Shown here piece by piece: positions 31,913 through 32,996 of a stretch of 32,996 bases of DNA. Under the pieces are notes generated by a model. The model saw nothing but the letters and a program-made list of their open reading frames with translations. It ran no database searches and was not told the origin of the DNA. The stretch is from contig SHYH01000012.1 of assembly GCA_009692865.1 (NCBI GenBank), forward strand, positions 1 through 32,996, in the 5' to 3' direction. Numbering within the stretch: position 1 is the stretch's first letter; every line of letters starts with the position of its first letter. Source of the DNA: Dehalococcoidia bacterium (GTDB lineage: Bacteria; Chloroflexota; Dehalococcoidia; Lucifugimonadales; GCA-2717565). A program made the translations under genes and the position numbers.

Positions 31913-32455
31913 GTGAAGTCACTGCTTTGGGGAGTCCTTCTTCTGGCGGGCGTGGCGGCGGCTTGTGCAGCCCCTACCCCTACTCCCATTCCTCCCACGG
32001 CCACTCCAGCCCCTCCTGAGGGGGGTGCCTTGGTCCGGGTGACGCCCTCCAGCCTCGCTGTGGCGCCGGGGGAGCGTGGACTGGTGAGCATAGAGGTGTT
32101 GGTGGCCGGGGTCGGGGTAAGTGCGGCGGACGTGACTATCACCTTTGACCCCAAGAGTCTCAAGGTCACTGGCGTTGAGCCGGGAGATCTCTTGGGAGAG
32201 AACACGCTTGTGGGGTTGAGGAGCATCGATCAGGAGGCGGGAAAGGCGCGCATTGCTCTGTCCAGGGTGGGGAAGACAAGAGTCCCCACGCCGAGCGGCG
32301 CCCTGGTGGTGGTTACGTTGCAGGTTCTGAAGGATGTGGTGCCTGGCGCTCGATTGCCCCTGCAGCTAGCCGAGGTTACCCTGGTGGACCAGGCCTTTCA
32401 TGTGATCGCCCAAGTCCGACTTCAGGATGGCGAGGTCGTGGTGCAGTCGCCGTAG
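31913..32455 (+). CDS. cohesin-domain lipoprotein
   Basis: 180 aa from a GTG immediately after the preceding TAA, with GGAAGGGG upstream, so the two are coupled. LLWGVLLLAGVAAAC is a lipoprotein signal with lipobox GVAAAC. A short Pro/Thr linker follows (TPTPIPPTATPAPP). The rest is a cohesin-like beta domain (LAVAPGERGLVSIEVLVAGV, ADVTITFDPKSLKVTGVEPG, ARIALSR, GALVVVTLQVLKD). As a membrane-anchored cohesin it could hold the dockerin of the upstream product at the cell surface. Confidence 0.8.
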   Translation: MKSLLWGVLLLAGVAAACAAPTPTPIPPTATPAPPEGGALVRVTPSSLAVAPGERGLVSIEVLVAGVGVSAADVTITFDPKSLKVTGVEPGDLLGENTLVGLRSIDQEAGKARIALSRVGKTRVPTPSGALVVVTLQVLKDVVPGARLPLQLAEVTLVDQAFHVIAQVRLQDGEVVVQSP

Positions 32456-32549
32456 ACAGACCGTGCGCGTGACCGCACCCGGCAACGCGCACGGGACTTG
32501 GGCAGGCGAACGGGACATTGGGGCCTCGATCGATCTGCGGACGCTGGGC

Positions 32550-32801
32550 CTAGGCCACCTCTTCGAACCCCACGTCCGCCTTGGTGGCGCCCTGGTATTT
32601 TTCAGAAGACGAAGACCTGTCGAGGGCGAAGTCTTCCCACCTCGGATTTTCGAGGTAGTTCTTGAACTCACGCTCTTCGCCGCAGAGGCGGCACAACCCT
32701 TTACTCACGGGCCCTGCGGGGCTCGCAATAACCCAGTGGTGACGGCACGTTGGTGATGCTGCCGGCTCTTGCAAAACAGTGGACGAACTACGATCCTGCA
32801 T
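32550..32801 (-). CDS. small putative zinc-binding protein
   Basis: 83 aa, ATG at 32801. The middle CRHHWVIASPAGPVSKGLCR then LCGEEREFKNYLE offers C, H/H and C-x-x-C ligands for one zinc ion, in a pattern (HWVI...GPxSxGxCxxCGxxxEFxN) that I have seen in short Chloroflexota proteins of unknown function. The tail is polar with no further motif. A strong promoter (32845-32873) precedes it by about 40 nt. It stands alone, converging with the lipoprotein gene. Confidence 0.7.
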   Translation of the reverse strand: MQDRSSSTVLQEPAASPTCRHHWVIASPAGPVSKGLCRLCGEEREFKNYLENPRWEDFALDRSSSSEKYQGATKADVGFEEVA

Positions 32802-32844
32802 GGCGTCCTGTAAGGTCTCCTTCCGCGTTCAATCTTGGCAAAGA

Positions 32845-32873
32845 AGTATAGCATTCTTGAGTATTTAAGTCAA
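32845..32873 (-). promoter_or_regulatory. near-consensus promoter for the small zinc-binding protein
   Basis: On the minus strand TTGACT (plus 32868-32873) and TATACT (32845-32850) are separated by exactly 17 bp, and the -10 is extended by TGC. The -35 overlaps the stop codon region of the gene to the right. Confidence 0.75.
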
Positions 32874-32996
32874 GAACTCCGCGTACTCCTCCTGGGTGGC
32901 TGTTGACCTCTTCCTAGCGTACACCGATAATGGCTTGAGAGACAGCTTAGGGAAGTTTTTGCAGGCGCCGTCACCTCTTCGGTGCTTGGGGGCTCT
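32865..32996 (-). CDS. C-terminal end of an unidentified minus-strand gene (partial)
   Basis: Reading leftward from the window edge, an open frame of 43 codons (ending ...LKPLSVYARKRSTATQEEYA then EFLT) stops at TAA 32865-32867. The basic, helix-like end looks protein-like, but the piece is too short to identify. Confidence 0.3.
   Translation of the reverse strand, partial: RAPKHRRGDGACKNFPKLSLKPLSVYARKRSTATQEEYAEFLT

Noticed and set aside
1-32996. CRISPR array, tRNA or rRNA genes
   Set aside because: No regularly spaced direct repeats and no cloverleaf or rRNA-like stretches were seen on reading both strands.

Overview
The window is high-GC bacterial DNA, densely packed with genes. It most resembles Chloroflexota, probably class Dehalococcoidia or a relative. 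That placement is an inference from several things together: a coenzyme F420 ligase (cofE), a cohesin/dockerin surface-protein pair with PT-rich linkers, a NarL-type regulator of the style common in that phylum, a ChlI-like AAA+/vWA pair, and the gene order rpsO-pnp-dapB-asd-dapA. No rRNA, tRNA or CRISPR array was seen.

Left part (1-11 kb): tsaD (cut by the window edge) and a small gene run leftward. Rightward follow ybeY-dnaX-ybaB, a 1.2-kb insert with an unknown gene and a broken VapBC-like toxin-antitoxin pair, then recR-recO-accC-accB. Stop/start overlaps link ybeY/dnaX, toxin/recR, recR/recO and accC/accB. A near-consensus promoter then starts rpsO-pnp.

Middle (11-16.4 kb): a lysine/diaminopimelate cluster, dapB-asd-dapA, with a small DUF5678 plus retropepsin-like gene pair inserted before dapA. 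purA is on the opposite strand.

16.6-19.5 kb is a decaying signalling patch. It holds a LuxR-type regulator, a receiver-GAF-HD-GYP regulator and a VOC (glyoxalase-fold) protein. Together they carry five in-frame TAG codons. The HD-GYP gene also has a frameshift at a nine-C run and another beside a near-perfect 43-bp inverted repeat.

19.5-24.3 kb: MFS transporter, glutaredoxin-like protein, UDP-glucose 6-dehydrogenase (minus) and a DUF2723 membrane glycosyltransferase-like protein. 24.4-25.2 kb: a lower-GC AbiGi-like phage-resistance gene beside strong hairpins. 25.3-28.7 kb: a ChlI/MoxR-like AAA+ ATPase and its vWA partner, the latter split by what looks like one missing base. 28.9-29.6 kb: folB-hicB-hicA, with hicA apparently lacking its middle. 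29.8 kb: mirrored divergent promoters serve folB and cofE. 30.8-32.5 kb: a dockerin/cohesin protein and a cohesin-like lipoprotein. The right end has a small putative zinc-binding protein with a good promoter and the tail of another minus-strand gene.

Several families of palindromic dispersed repeats fill the intergenic gaps. One is a 74-bp element present twice at about 92% identity. Another is a roughly 130-bp multi-hairpin element with two full copies and one variant. A third is REP-like.
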